Below are positions 39,115 to 50,682 of a stretch of DNA of 64,000 bases, piece after piece. Every line of letters starts with the position of its first letter. Positions within the stretch are counted from its first letter, which is position 1. The notes under the pieces were generated by a model. That model did not search any database and was not told the origin of the DNA. It saw only the letters and a program-made list of their open reading frames with translations. This DNA comes from Nymphaea colorata. Its lineage: Eukaryota > Streptophyta > Magnoliopsida > Nymphaeales > Nymphaeaceae. The DNA is taken from NCBI RefSeq assembly GCF_008831285.2, contig NC_045146.1:24445703-24509702 (forward strand). Direction: 5' to 3'. Position numbers and translations under genes: made by a program.

Positions 39115-39151
39115 CTCTCTCTCCCTCTCTCTCTCTTCTCTCTTTCTCTCT
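39115..39151. repeat. CT-rich microsatellite
   Basis: Imperfect (CT)n run interrupted by single C or T insertions. Confidence 0.85.
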
Positions 39152-39845
39152 AAATTATTTGGTACTATTTAAATTACAGTCGGCCTAACCCAATTTCGAA
39201 TTTTTTACTGGAAAAGTTCTTGGTGATTTCTCTAAAGCCGAGACATGTAACTCTGACTGGGATGCATCTGCCAGCTGCATCAGTAGGTAGGCAGGCAGAG
39301 GTAGGCAATGCGAACAGAGCAGTTGCTTGGAGCACTAAAAATTAACACTGTTTACATAAAAGTACAAAAGTGCATGTACGTTCTGGAATGCCATCAATGA
39401 CGGTCCGAACATGGCGATACTAGATACCGAAGGACTGGGGAGTGGCAGAGTACTAAATACTGGACGGACTGACAGTATACGCATCAAAAGGTAATATATA
39501 GTTTACTTCATGCAAGACATTATGTGAAGTAGATTTACTTTGCTTCTACCGTGCCTGATTTTGGTGTTTGATGACGAGAAAAACTCTTTTACGGGAGTTC
39601 TCTTGTAAAGTAAACAAGTTTACCATGGTAAAAGAGTTGGATCCTCACCGGGCCAGCTTGTTGCTTATGCCGGTTTACGCCTTCACCATTGTTGATAAAG
39701 GAGAGACATTCTTCCCCTCGTAGAAGAGGAAGAACGTCCCCAGCTATCAATCACCCTCCTGGGGCTTCTTGTAGCAAAGGACACACCTCCATCTAATTGG
39801 AGCTTATTCTTCTATCTAAGTAGTGTTAGGATTTAGGACTTTTTA

Positions 39846-39961
39846 GAAGGGCATTTGGTAACAGGAACATTATGTTCTTTGGAATGCAGTGTTCCTTAAA
39901 CACATTCATAGAACATTACATTCCAAAGAACACAATAGTATTCGTGTAACCAAACACCCTC
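39846..39961. mobile_element. 116-bp Tourist-like (PIF/Harbinger) MITE
   Basis: The left end reads GAAGGGCATTTGGTAAC. The complement of the right end reads GAGGGTGTTTGGTTAC. The two arms stay paired through TGTTCTTTGGAATG for almost 50 bases, so nearly the whole element is a hairpin. TTA lies directly on both sides (39843-39845 and 39962-39964), the 3-bp target duplication typical of Tourist/PIF elements. Confidence 0.7.
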
Positions 39962-42208
39962 TTAATTGGTAGAATAAAGTGAAGAGTTCAGTTTACTACT
40001 AGCCGTTACTTGTCTACCTAACCCCACTTGATTTTAAGAAAAGAACTGCAGAACGCGGTAGTGCATATTGAAAAATTCATATCGTATTCTCTAAATTAAT
40101 AAGGCATGGTGGTGGTTGAGACTCCTGGTAATGTCTTCTTTTGAAATATGCTGTCCTCTTAAGGTTTGGCGGTCAGAGATGGACCGTGGTTTTCCCTCTT
40201 GATCAAAGGTTCCACGACATAAAAGAAGACGGAGAGTTTAACAAGCAGACTTCATTTATACTCCTATTCCTATGTGACACGACAGGATGCCAACATATTG
40301 TTTACAAGACATTGAGCCTTCATTTCAAGCCCAAAAACCAGAAAGAATCCAAGAACCAAACTCATGGAGTTGACATAATTGAGCGGAAAGCAGCCACTGT
40401 TCGATTCTCATGGGCACCACTCTTGGCCGCAAGCCTATGGTTGAGGGGGTCCCTGTCCCTTGAAAGGGCTTAACACCAAACTGTTGAGAAAATCAGAACC
40501 ATGTAGCTTGACACCATTACTGGACCATGGAGCTTGGGCCCATGCAAGAAGCCGGGGATGCAGCTTTGGAGGTAGCTCCAACAGTTAGGCTTTCTTGGCA
40601 TATCACGTGAAGCTATGGACCTCTCCATTTTGTACTATTGTCTTCCCTCAAGGCCTCCCTCATAGCTGGGCACTGCCGAGTTCCTGAGCAGTCAAAAGTC
40701 GCCTAACCACGCCAATGGCCAACTTTGCCGATGGACGACTCGAGGCTCAATGCTGCTGGACGACAATCAAAGCCGTACCAAGTTCTACACAGACAGTGTG
40801 AGCTCTCTAAAGACCCTGCAGTTTGCAGACAAGACCCCATGAATGCATTAGGCCGGAAGAAGGCAGAGTCTTTCACGTGAGAATACATCCACCCGTCTTC
40901 ATTTCCTAATTTCTAGGATCTTCAATTCTTCATTCGAGAAACCTTAAGAACTGGCAGGAATAGTTAGAAATGCGAAGAGTTGTTAAGTAGGCTGAATGTA
41001 AACGGTTTATTTGGCATCATTGGGAAGAGAAATTGAAAAGATATAGAATAAGAACAGAGTCATTACGTTTTCACCTGAAGCCTTTATTTGGTAGTTGTCA
41101 GGAAAGCCAAGTCCGTCTCAGGAAAAACTAAAAGCATAGGCATGCTGATAAAATTGTGATAAAAAGTGGGTAGTTGAAGGAAAAGGCTTCCGTACGTGAC
41201 CAAGCCAACCATTTTATTTAACCAAGGGGTTTGGGACACCAGCTCCGGCTTGAGACTGATAGAAAGCCGGTTGCGGGTTCAAGTGACATAGGTGTCCACT
41301 CAATAACGCAAAGCCGCCCTGTTAGAGGTGTTACTCCCTTACAAGGGTAGATGAGCCATCTTGACAAGCCTACACCAGGACCCCTTGTTTTGCATGCTCA
41401 CTACTGACTGGTCCTTTAGCTTGGGCTATATGTCATGCGTGGCAGAAATGAGTGGGCATGGCACAAACTGAACTGAGTTTAGTAGTGGCGCGAGATTCAA
41501 GGAAAAAAAGCCTGAGATATCAGAGACTTACAAAAGTCTGACTTAAGAGGGTCCCCGCCAAGCACTAGCCAGGACCATTTGGTCCTGGTTAGACCGCGGT
41601 AGGTCCTTGTAAGACCCCAGTTGGAAACAAAGCAAAGAGTCTCTTCCTTTTGAGCAAGAAAGGCAGTCCAAGTCGTAGCCAAAAACCACAAGCCACTCTT
41701 TCCATAAAAAAAAGAACTAAAGATATTGCGAGGAAAAGGGAATACAGACAAAAGGTTGGAGAAAAGTGACTGCAGGCCCATGCTTTGGTCATTTTCACAG
41801 TGCAGAGCGCACTTACACTTTTTATTTACAGTAAAGAAGGAATCCTAAGAAACAGTAGATTTTTTTTTCTCGCCGAGATGTTTCGGAATCATGCAGGAGT
41901 TCTGTTTTGCTTTTCTCTTTTCTGGTGAGCAGGAGTTAATAAAAGGTTTTATATATTCACTCTCTTTTACAGCATTCCGTGAGAAAGCACGAATAGAATA
42001 AATAGAAGTATACGACTATCAAGGCCTCGTCATTCATCCGCATTCCATAAGTTACAGCAAGACTTCAGCAAAAATACATCACAGGAGAAAAAAGGTATGG
42101 AGGAAAAGGGTAAAAAGAACGAAAAAAACACTATAGGAAAAGAATTACAATTTGTACAAACCCAAAATCTGATTAGTTTACTTCTCCATCATGTTCCTCC
42201 TTTCGGGA

Positions 42209-45200
42209 TCAGGTCAGCATTTTGATAGTATGAAGCCGATCCAGGTTCTTCGACTGATTGCAGACAGATTCGAATGCCTGCATGCATACACTCGAGAAGC
42301 CAGTCATGGCCTGAAATACATTTGGGAAACCTGTCTGCAAGTTGTTTGCCGTGACAGCACGAGTCACACTCACAGACTTCATGTACTTGTTCCTCTCATC
42401 CTCTGCCTTCCTCCTCAACATCTCAACTTTTGCTCGTTTTTCTGCAACAGGGTTCTTGATGGACCCGGAAGCATGCATATCAGACACAGAATAGGGACCA
42501 TACTTGCACTCCAGAGACCGCAGCAACGTCATCTTCTTGTCAAGCTCTTTACAAGCAGCCTCTGATCTCTTCTTTTGTTTCACTTCTTCTGATTGTTGAA
42601 CCACAACAGCATGGACGACTGCTAAGAAGCTCTTGATGCCTTCGGAAGCTACCTTGTCTGGAAGCCTGTCAAGAGCTAGCTGCCATTCCTCACACAGTGA
42701 GTAAATTGGTGGGTTCTGCTGAAGCTTGATAAAAGAATGTGAGTCAACTTGAAAGAGTGAGAGTCTGAGCCAGCCAGTAAGTGCCTGCATGTACTCTCTT
42801 TGAGTCTTGATGAGGTTGCAGAACGATGAATGCCACTGCTGAACCTCAAGCTCTAACTGCAAGGTAGATTGTCTCTGGAAATCAGAAGTTGGATCAGTGC
42901 GTATAACAATGTTGAGGAACTTCAGCTGCTGGACTATGTGGGTTTGCACTTGATGGCATTCATACATGGTCCTCCACATATACGTCAATCTGTGGTGCGA
43001 AAAAAAAAAGTAACAGGAGCGTAAAAAGTTATGATACACAGGTATAATTGAAAATTTTCTTTTTCCTTTTTCATCAGCGTCAATTTGACAGATTATAAAC
43101 AGGCATTTAGCTTCAAGAATACGTCATTACAATAGGAAAGAAGAAAGATAGAAGAAGCCTAAGAACCAGATGTACTGGGAGAAGAAAGATAGAAGAAGCC
43201 TAAGAACCAGATGTACTGGGAGTTGCTTTTTAAATCATTACATTATTTAGCACTGGCAATGTTTCAACTGTTCAACATACATGACATTAGCATGTTTGCC
43301 ATGGTTGAAGAAATAGCTGCCAAGTGTCGACATCCTGGCATACTTAACCATAACCATACTTCATAGAGATTCATCTGTTGTTTTTTATAATGTCAAACTG
43401 CTTGAGTACAATGCCCCAACCGGGTCATAACTGGACTGGCTCCCGCCTTTAGCTGCCTAAGTATCCGACCAACCTTTTAAGTGATTCCACCACAAATTGA
43501 TAGTACATGGACTGATTTGGACTCAATGGAAAATTGACTGAATATCCACCTTGAAAAGTACTTCGAAATTTTAAAAAGCATGCCTCAGCCCTAACTCTAG
43601 AATTACTACCTACTCCAGGTTGTCCTGCCTGAAAACAAGAGTGCTGACGAGCATATTCCGCCACTGCCTGTTCTTGGTAATGAAATCTGGATTCTACATA
43701 GATTCCAGTGAAGAACGGTATGTTTACCAGGTGTCAAAACTTATAAACTACATGTGTGCGCTCACATTTGAGCAGTATCTAATGCTGACAGAAGCAAAGA
43801 AATCAAATAAAACGTTGAATTGCTTACCCTTTGATGAATTCAAGGAGCTGTGGGAATAGCTCGCTCTCACGAAGCCTCTCAATCTCGTGTGATGTGGTAT
43901 GCATTGCCTGAGAAGCCACCATCATTCTTGAGGCAAACTTCTCTATCTCCTTTTTACACTTCTCGATTTTGAAGTAATTGGTGCCCTTTATCTCTTGTTT
44001 CCGTAGTACTTCAACCTTCTTATCATGTTCCTTCTTGATAGCTTCTCCACTCTTTTTACACAATACAAAAGAAAAGCAGGAGTCAGTTTGGTCAGAATAA
44101 GTTTCCTCCATAGACATCCAAGTTGTCAAGCGTAGTAAATATTCGCTTTATCAAAAGCAACAGTTTCTGAGTTGGTTCACAAGGGTATTGGTGTCATCTA
44201 AACAACGATAATCTTTTCTTCTCCTATTGCAATGAAGGCTGAAAACTTCACACCCACGTGTTGAAGTTTTAAATTACAAGAATCTCTAGCCATGCTTCTG
44301 AAATTACAGACAGAAGGTATGAGAGCAAAATAAGAATATTCCTAGGCTTCAAACATTGCCTTAGATTGATGAAAATCAAATCAGTTGGCTATGTAAGAAA
44401 GCTAATACTTTTCCAACGGGTAACAAGCAAAAAGCTTCCAAGCACCACAAACCTATGAATCCTCCATTACCCCTTTGCATTTACGGTAGCAAGACCAGAT
44501 AAAAGAACAGTGAGATTATTTGAAAATTTTAAACAAACAGAAATAGAAAAAAAAAAAACAAAAAAGGAATCACGTTGAAAAAGAGGAGCTTTCAGCAAAA
44601 AGCAAAGGCTGATGGAAGGAAAAAGGCAGAAAGCTAAAAACGCACCTTGACTTCCTCATATAGCTTCTTCTCCCATGCATACAACCTCTCAACGGTGCTT
44701 CTATGGCTCTCATGAACACCATTGCCAATAATCTCTTGACTATAACTTCCATAATCACTGAATCCCCTCAATTTTGAATTCATTCCCCATGCCCATGACC
44801 GAGGACTGCTCAGACTCCATGCTGAATGGTATACCTTACCTGCAATCACAAAAAAGAGACCCCAGGACCACCTTGTTTTGAGACAAAAAGTACCCACTAA
44901 ATCCCAATACTACAAGAAGGCAAAATATTAACAAAAGAGAAGAGCATTACAATACAAATAGATGAATGAATGGTAAAGCATCGTACAACATAAAAAGAAA
45001 AAAAAATAGAGGAGACCTTTAAGTTTCCTTTTAAAAAACTAGTAATTCATGTAGGATTATGAAATCCCAAATACCAAAAGGTGTAGAAAGGAAACAAATG
45101 AAGGAAAGGATAACAGAGAGAAAAAAACACAACTCTCTTCTGCTAAATAGCCAACAAATCAAACAAAAATCGATTAAATTCTCAAAAAATTGGCAAAAGA

Positions 45201-45996
45201 AAGGGACTAGCAAAAGGAGATCAAAGGCAGGCCTATCTGGGGCCTTACTTGTGACCGTGGGTGTTGGGCTTGCATGCTGGAACGATGCATTGGACACTTC
45301 CAGCAACTCGGACACATTCTGCCCACCATCTGATGCCTTGAGGAAGTACTCATCCAACTCCTTGATGATCCCCACGAGATCCTTTGTACTTCTTGAGACC
45401 ACCACGGCGAGCTCGCTCGTGTCCTTGGAGTAGGCACTGGTGGTGACCGACAGGGAAGGCGGAGGAGGAGGAGGCAGCGGCGTTGCGGCAGAAGACGCCC
45501 CCCCAGCGGTGGTCGTCACGGCGCTGTCGGAGACGGTGGTTGTGGCGTCCCATTCTTCCTCCGTCACAGACCTCGACGAGGAGGGCATGAACGGGTCCCA
45601 GAAATCCCAACTCGAGGCCGGCGGCGGAGGTGGCGGAGCCAGCACGGGCGACTGTGAGCCGGACGTCCAGGTGTCGGAGATCGGGCTCATCAGCGGATGG
45701 GGGTTGTGTCGGGGCGGCTGCGCCTGCGGTGCCTGAGGCGGAGGGGGAGGAGGAGGAGGAGGGGGTGGTGGGGGCGGTGGTGGAGAGAGGACATTCGCAG
45801 GTGGGCAATGGTGGTTTAGCTCCGCGGTCGCGAACTGGAGGAGGGCCGCGCCGGTGGCCCGGAGGGAACGCAGGTAGGCATAATGAGCAGCGGAGAAGGC
45901 GTGCCTGGAGCGAACCAGCTGCTTCATGTAGCGGCGGCGAGATCTGCAGCGGGAAATGATCTCTTCTTTCTCCACGCGGGAGTAGCAACAGCCCAT
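42209..45996 (-). CDS. DUF630/DUF632 protein, APSR1/NRG2-like
   Basis: Plant-specific protein of the family that includes APSR1 (root growth under phosphate starvation) and NRG2 (nitrate signalling); biochemical role unknown. Four exons on the minus strand: 45996-45249, 44839-44646, 44051-43828, 42989-42209. They join in frame to 648 residues. The start MGCCYSR, with Gly2 then Cys-Cys, fits N-myristoylation and palmitoylation and thus membrane attachment. DUF630 covers 1-59 (SRVEKEEIISRCRSRRRYMK). A proline-rich spacer follows with two poly-Pro tracts, the longest of 16 prolines. DUF632 covers about 255-600 and is mostly predicted helical and charged (WEKKLYEEVK at 305-314). An in-frame ATG 183 bases upstream exists, but the family starts at MGCC, so I chose 45996. 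Exon 1 is far richer in G+C than the other exons. Which subfamily member it is cannot be told here. Confidence 0.93.
43140..43221. repeat. 41-bp tandem duplication in DUF632 gene intron 3
   Basis: Two adjacent copies of a 41-base unit, GAAGAAAGATAGAAGAAGCC onward, at 43140-43180 and 43181-43221. They are essentially identical, so the duplication is recent. It is intronic. Confidence 0.9.
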
Positions 45997-46258
45997 CTTC
46001 CCTCCTCCTCCCTTACTTTCTTGCTTCTCGGTGGTGGTGCCAAGATGGTGGTGGTAGTGGCCGTGGTGGTGGTGTTCGGTGGCGGTGGTAGAGGGTGCGT
46101 GGCAGCGCTCACAGAGCAAAGTGGGTTGAGCAGCTCTAAGAACACCTCTTAAGATGGACAGACAGTGTATGTTGGGCAACGTGAAAGAGCGTTCTTTTTT
46201 ATTTTAGGCTCCCGCTATTACTGAACTACCCCTTTTTTAAACCCCGTTTCTCAGTTCC

Positions 46259-46261
<3 letters not shown>

Positions 46262-46291
<30 letters not shown>
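46262..46291. repeat. (TC)n microsatellite
   Basis: Uninterrupted TC run of 15 units about 270 bp upstream of the DUF632 gene ATG; it is a GA run on that gene's coding strand. Confidence 0.9.
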
Positions 46292-46294
<3 letters not shown>

Positions 46295-47892
46295 GTGAAT
46301 AAATGAACCAAGCTATTCCATCAATTTGGCCTTACTCACTGCCTCGTATTGCTTGTGTTTAATGGACATACGCGCATTATGTGATGTGTCTTTGGCTTGA
46401 GCTTCAGACATGAAAAAATATGGTTGCTTTTTCTGAAAAAGCGTCTTCTTCTTACAGGAGATTCAGTCTCTTCAAGCAGGAAAACAAGTAAAATGACATG
46501 CTTTCCCAACAGGGCCCCTTCATAATGCGGCAGGCTGTTGAACATGCAGCCTCCTTGGACCTAAGAGTCCTATTACTTTTAATAAGTTCACCTAAAAGTC
46601 TCATACCTCAGTCCTAAAACTTAATAGACGACGAGTCATTCTGTTCAAGTTTGATATACAGTGACTTACGGAAGCAGTTGGCCATAGGAACACTAATACA
46701 AATCTGTTTTTTTAAAGGTTAGAATATATTCATCATATACTATAATGCAATGTTCAATGAATTTGCTTAACGTTTGAGGTAGATTCATGAAACAATCTGC
46801 CTTACCTAGAGTTCTAAAGGGTTCTTCACCCTATAGTTTTGTTTTGTTCACTAAAAAAAAAAAAAAACGAAACCTGGTGAAATGTATAAGAAAATGGGCG
46901 TGTAAGTTATCTTATATCGAAAGTTTCCTTTCAGGGGCCTGGTATTTAGCTACAAACTCAAAATGAGGCGCCAAGTTCTTAATATTATTTTCAGTGATAA
47001 ATCAAGCTCGTGTGCCATGTCAAAGGAGAAATACTTGAGGTTCAAAGTCTATTAGCTTTTTGATAGTAGAAAAACCAAATATTGTTTAAGTTTCTCCTTA
47101 TGGGAAACTTATCCGTGATCACTTACATACCAAGCATAGGTGAAATGCGCAAAATAACTAATGACAGGAGACAAAAATAAGAAAAGGTATAGAATGTCAT
47201 AACAAAAATAAACCTGCCTTAGATTTGAGGTGCCTTTAGGCATGCATAGGCTACAACTCTTGTATCAAAACTATACTTAGTAGTTCCTAGGAGAATCTCT
47301 ATCATTAATTTAGACAAAAGAAGAAGAAGAAGAAGAAGATGGGGGAAAAAGAAGTGCACAATTGAAGGAGGAGGAAGAAGAGCAAAAAGAAATATGAAGA
47401 TCGGCTTTCTTGAAAACCCCAAACCTTTATTCGCGTCTTTAAGCATCTGGAGCAGTAGAAAATCTTCCTCTCAAAACAAACTTGAGAACTGGCTGTCTAA
47501 GAAGAGGGGCTGAAGTAAGAAGACGTCTCTAGAGGAAAACTTCAGAAGCTGGCTGGACTAAAGGAGGTGGACGATTCAATGTGGCAAAGTGTATGTCCCC
47601 TTACGTCAAATTTACAAAAATGGCACTGGCTTTTCGTAATTACGACAAAAGGTTAGGTCCGTGAGTAAAGAAATTTCACACGCTGTTCAGAAAGGCAAAA
47701 TTTCTGAGAAAGGGAGGAATATTTCGGTAAATTCGTAGGAGAGGACAAGTGGTGGACCACTGCACTGCCGTTTATAGGGGGTTGTGCAGGAAGCAGTCGG
47801 TTTTTAAGGAAATTTTGTAATTAGACGCTTCGAAATTCCTTTTCCACCACTGCCCTCCACCTGCACCACAATTTACCGGCAATTTCTTTTTG

Positions 47893-47917
47893 TATATATA
47901 TATATATATATATATAT
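47893..47917. repeat. (TA)n microsatellite
   Basis: Uninterrupted TA run of about 12 units in intergenic DNA. Confidence 0.9.
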
Positions 47918-48098
47918 TTCCTTTTAAGTGAATGCTTCTAACTAAACAAGCTAAAATGTAATTGGTTTTGTCTGATAAAAGTTTAATCACAGTCAGTAAT
48001 TATCAGGAAAATGATTCTTTTGAAAAAACTGAGTACGGGGAAGGGAATCAGATTTTAACGTGTAGAGGTGACTACAAAAACTAAGCAATGCAGATGGG

Positions 48099-48118
48099 GA
48101 GAGAGAGAGAGAGAGAGA
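48099..48118. repeat. (GA)n microsatellite
   Basis: Uninterrupted GA run of 10 units in intergenic DNA. Confidence 0.9.
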
Positions 48119-49301
48119 AGCGCTGAGATTGATGCATGAAGGGCGGAGAGCAGTGGGCGTAGTACATGCAGCGCAGCACAGTAAGGATGCTGATTGCTGC
48201 GTGTGATCATCTCTCGGGACACTTATTTCTCCAATCATTTGTCCAATCTATATATATATATGTATACGGCTCCATCTTTCTTAATCATTTGAAGTTACCG
48301 CTCGAACATTAAATGTTTATTATGACTTTCAAACTTGTTGTACCTTCAGTTCTTTTCAACTCTTTCATCCTGACAGCCGGCTGATTTTAATTCTTATACA
48401 TATAATATTTATTTATTTGGATTAACGATCAGAAGTTGAGGTGAACTTTTTCATATTGAAGAAAATTTTCTTGATGTAATTGATCCTGCTGGACTAAGAT
48501 TATAATACAAATTTTATGAAAAAACGTGCTGTGGCTCGAATTGATAATCTTCTGATGGAAGCAGTCGATAATGCAATCCGATTTTCTCTATTGTTTCATG
48601 GTACGAAAAGAAGGACCAACTTTGGGTTGTTTAGGAATAGAGGCATCGAGATTTTCGAGCCTTTGTCTTCTGACCAAATTTTACTGATTTAGATGACATA
48701 AAAAATTGTTTTTTAACAATCTAGCTCTTAAAATCTTAAGCCATTTTACCTTATATGAAGTGTGTGTACGCGAAAGTGTGAGATGTTACGTATTTTTTCA
48801 ATGCGTAGTGCATGCATGTGCGGATGAGATGCACATGTTTCTCAAAGCAAGGAAATTTTTAGCTTGAAATATTTATGAAAACTTGTAAGTAATAGTTTTT
48901 GAGTCGTTTAAAAAGAACAAGCCACATATTGTTATTGGGTGGTACAAGAATTGGGTCTTTTATAGTCAATCATAATAAACTACGTCGGCATGTTTAAAAT
49001 TTGAAAAATTTGTGTTGAGCCACATGTGAGCATGTGTGAACAATCCCCCTCGCAGTCCAATAAAATTTCCTCATTTACATATTGGTTGACTCCGAATATA
49101 TATGTATATAATGTCCTTCTTTTATATGGCAAGTGTCTCTTAACCTTAACCAAATATGTCTGGGTCTGTCACTGTTAATAAGGTACAAAGAACAGTTGGT
49201 GCATGTTGCAGTCTCTGTATTGCCAGTTCTCATATTCTAACTAATCTGCTAATGCATGTACAGGTTACCCGTTTATTATATAAACATGAAAGGTTATATT
49301 A

Positions 49302-49321
49302 CTCTCTCTCTCTCTCTCTCT

Positions 49322-49355
<34 letters not shown>
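49302..49355. repeat. Compound (CT)n(AT)n microsatellite
   Basis: About 10 CT units directly followed, after one C, by about 16 AT units. Confidence 0.9.
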
Positions 49356-49357
<2 letters not shown>

Positions 49358-50177
49358 ATTAGGAGGGTAAGGGTGGGGCTGTTGCTGTCAGATACATTAC
49401 TCATAATTTGATTTTCCATTAGGATCACTTCTAAGATGGAAATCTTCACATTTGTTACTATTTTGTTTCTTTTAAAATTTAGTTTACATTAGCTTTGTTT
49501 CTTAAAAAAAATGTAAAGAGTAATTGAAAGAAAGGTAAAGAGATTCTGACACGACCAACATGGCCGCACTCGGTAAGAGTAATTGAGGAAATTATTTATA
49601 AATTCACTGCATGTTCCCTTGTGTTTAGAGTTTGTATAGTCCTTTGCGCCGTGTCGCGGAAGAGTTAACCCATGACAATTGAATGCACTCTCAATAATAA
49701 AAAGATACATAAAAGGGATCTGGCTATTTTTTTTCTTAATTCAGGATTTTTCGTTGAATTCAATGTTATAGCTATGCTAAGAGTACAAATGAATCAGATT
49801 CAAGACGAGGGTACTTAGAGTTGGTTTTGGATCCAGACCCCTAGATCTAGATCTACAATCGACTAGGTATGTCTAGTTTCTTGGATTCAAATTGGTAAGT
49901 GTTCAGCATCGGTTGATTTGAATCAAATCGAATCAAATACTCTGCCTATTCACCCAAAAAATACTCTTTGATTGCACAAATATGTGTATGCAACTAAATC
50001 AATAGTTTAGAACATAACGATGAAAAATACCCAACTTACACAGCTAGGGTTTAGCCATAGCAATCTGTCAACATTCACACAAGTGGCCCAATGCATTCAT
50101 GGGGTGGATCTCTACTGGTTGTAAGGATCTACCCTCTCTTTTCCTTATGAACATATGATTGAAGGATTTGAGTTCAC

Positions 50178-50199
50178 ATATATATATATATATATATAC
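50178..50199. repeat. (AT)n microsatellite
   Basis: Uninterrupted AT run of 11 units about 480 bp upstream of the ascorbate peroxidase ATG. Confidence 0.9.
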
Positions 50200-50362
50200 T
50201 CATATTTAAGAGTTGCATAAAAAGGGGGTGAAGATTGATTATTTTTTTGGGGAACCATTACATCATCTTCAGATTTTTTATCAGGGTGAAATGAAAAAGT
50301 TTGTAAAAGATATATGATGGACACATTGCCTGTTAGATTTATATGGTGCTACTCTCCTCAAC

Positions 50363-50370
50363 TATAAAAG
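50363..50370 (+). promoter_or_regulatory. Possible TATA box of ascorbate peroxidase
   Basis: TATAAAAG lies 313 bases before the ascorbate peroxidase ATG. It would imply a leader of almost 290 bases if used. No closer TATA-like motif was seen, but many plant promoters lack one. Confidence 0.35.
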
Positions 50371-50682
50371 ATAAAATTAAGATATACCATACCTTAACGA
50401 CGCCTCGGTGCAACCCAAAACCGAAGACCCAAGAAACAAAAAGAATGGAGGCCAAGATTCGGTGTCCAAGTCATTCGGGAGAAAGAGCGGGGCCGTAGGA
50501 GTCCAATGTGATGGAATTACCTCATTCGACGGAAATGTTCTTCTTTCCGTGTTCACGAATCCATTCCCTTCTCCTTATCATCCCTTTCGTTCCCATCGGT
50601 TAGAGTCTATCCGATAAATATCGCCCGGCTATTATCTGCTGCCATAGACAAGAGGTGGGAGAGAGATCGAACTCCAGTCCGC

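Larger units (their letters stand above)
38519..42208. other. Region between convergent RAD17 and DUF632 genes
   Basis: Non-coding DNA of 3.7 kb between two convergent 3' ends. It contains a CT-rich run at 39115-39151, an 11-bp hairpin pair (AACTCTTTTAC/GTAAAAGAGTT) within about 39580-39642, and a Tourist-like MITE at 39846-39961. A repeat-like block around 41220-41375 contains a sequence resembling a pol III B box. ORFs at 40141-40473 (plus) and 41497-41798 (minus) have no recognisable domains. Confidence 0.55.
45997..50682. other. Intergenic region between divergent DUF632 and ascorbate peroxidase genes
   Basis: No gene is recognisable in this 4.7 kb. It is rich in microsatellites: (CT)n 46262-46291, (AGA)n about 47317-47339, (TA)n 47893-47917, (GA)n 48099-48118, (CT)n plus (AT)n 49302-49355, (AT)n 50178-50199. 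The CT run at 46262 would lie in or near the GA-rich 5' leader of the minus-strand gene. Scattered short ORFs have no family resemblance. Confidence 0.6.

Noticed and set aside
41220-41375. Possible tRNA-derived SINE, from GGGTTCAAGTGAC near 41275 resembling a pol III B box
   Set aside because: No convincing A box at the right distance, no cloverleaf, no poly(A)/T tail and no target duplication could be seen.
45207-46152. Several long ORFs in other frames across the first exon of the DUF632 gene
   Set aside because: Shadows caused by high G+C and proline/glycine codon repeats; the true frame is fixed by MGCCYSRVEKEEI and by in-frame splicing to exon 2.
45997-46179. Upstream in-frame ATG at 46179 for the DUF632 protein
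   Set aside because: The extension is His/Gly-rich and unlike the family, which begins with the MGCC acylation signal at 45996.
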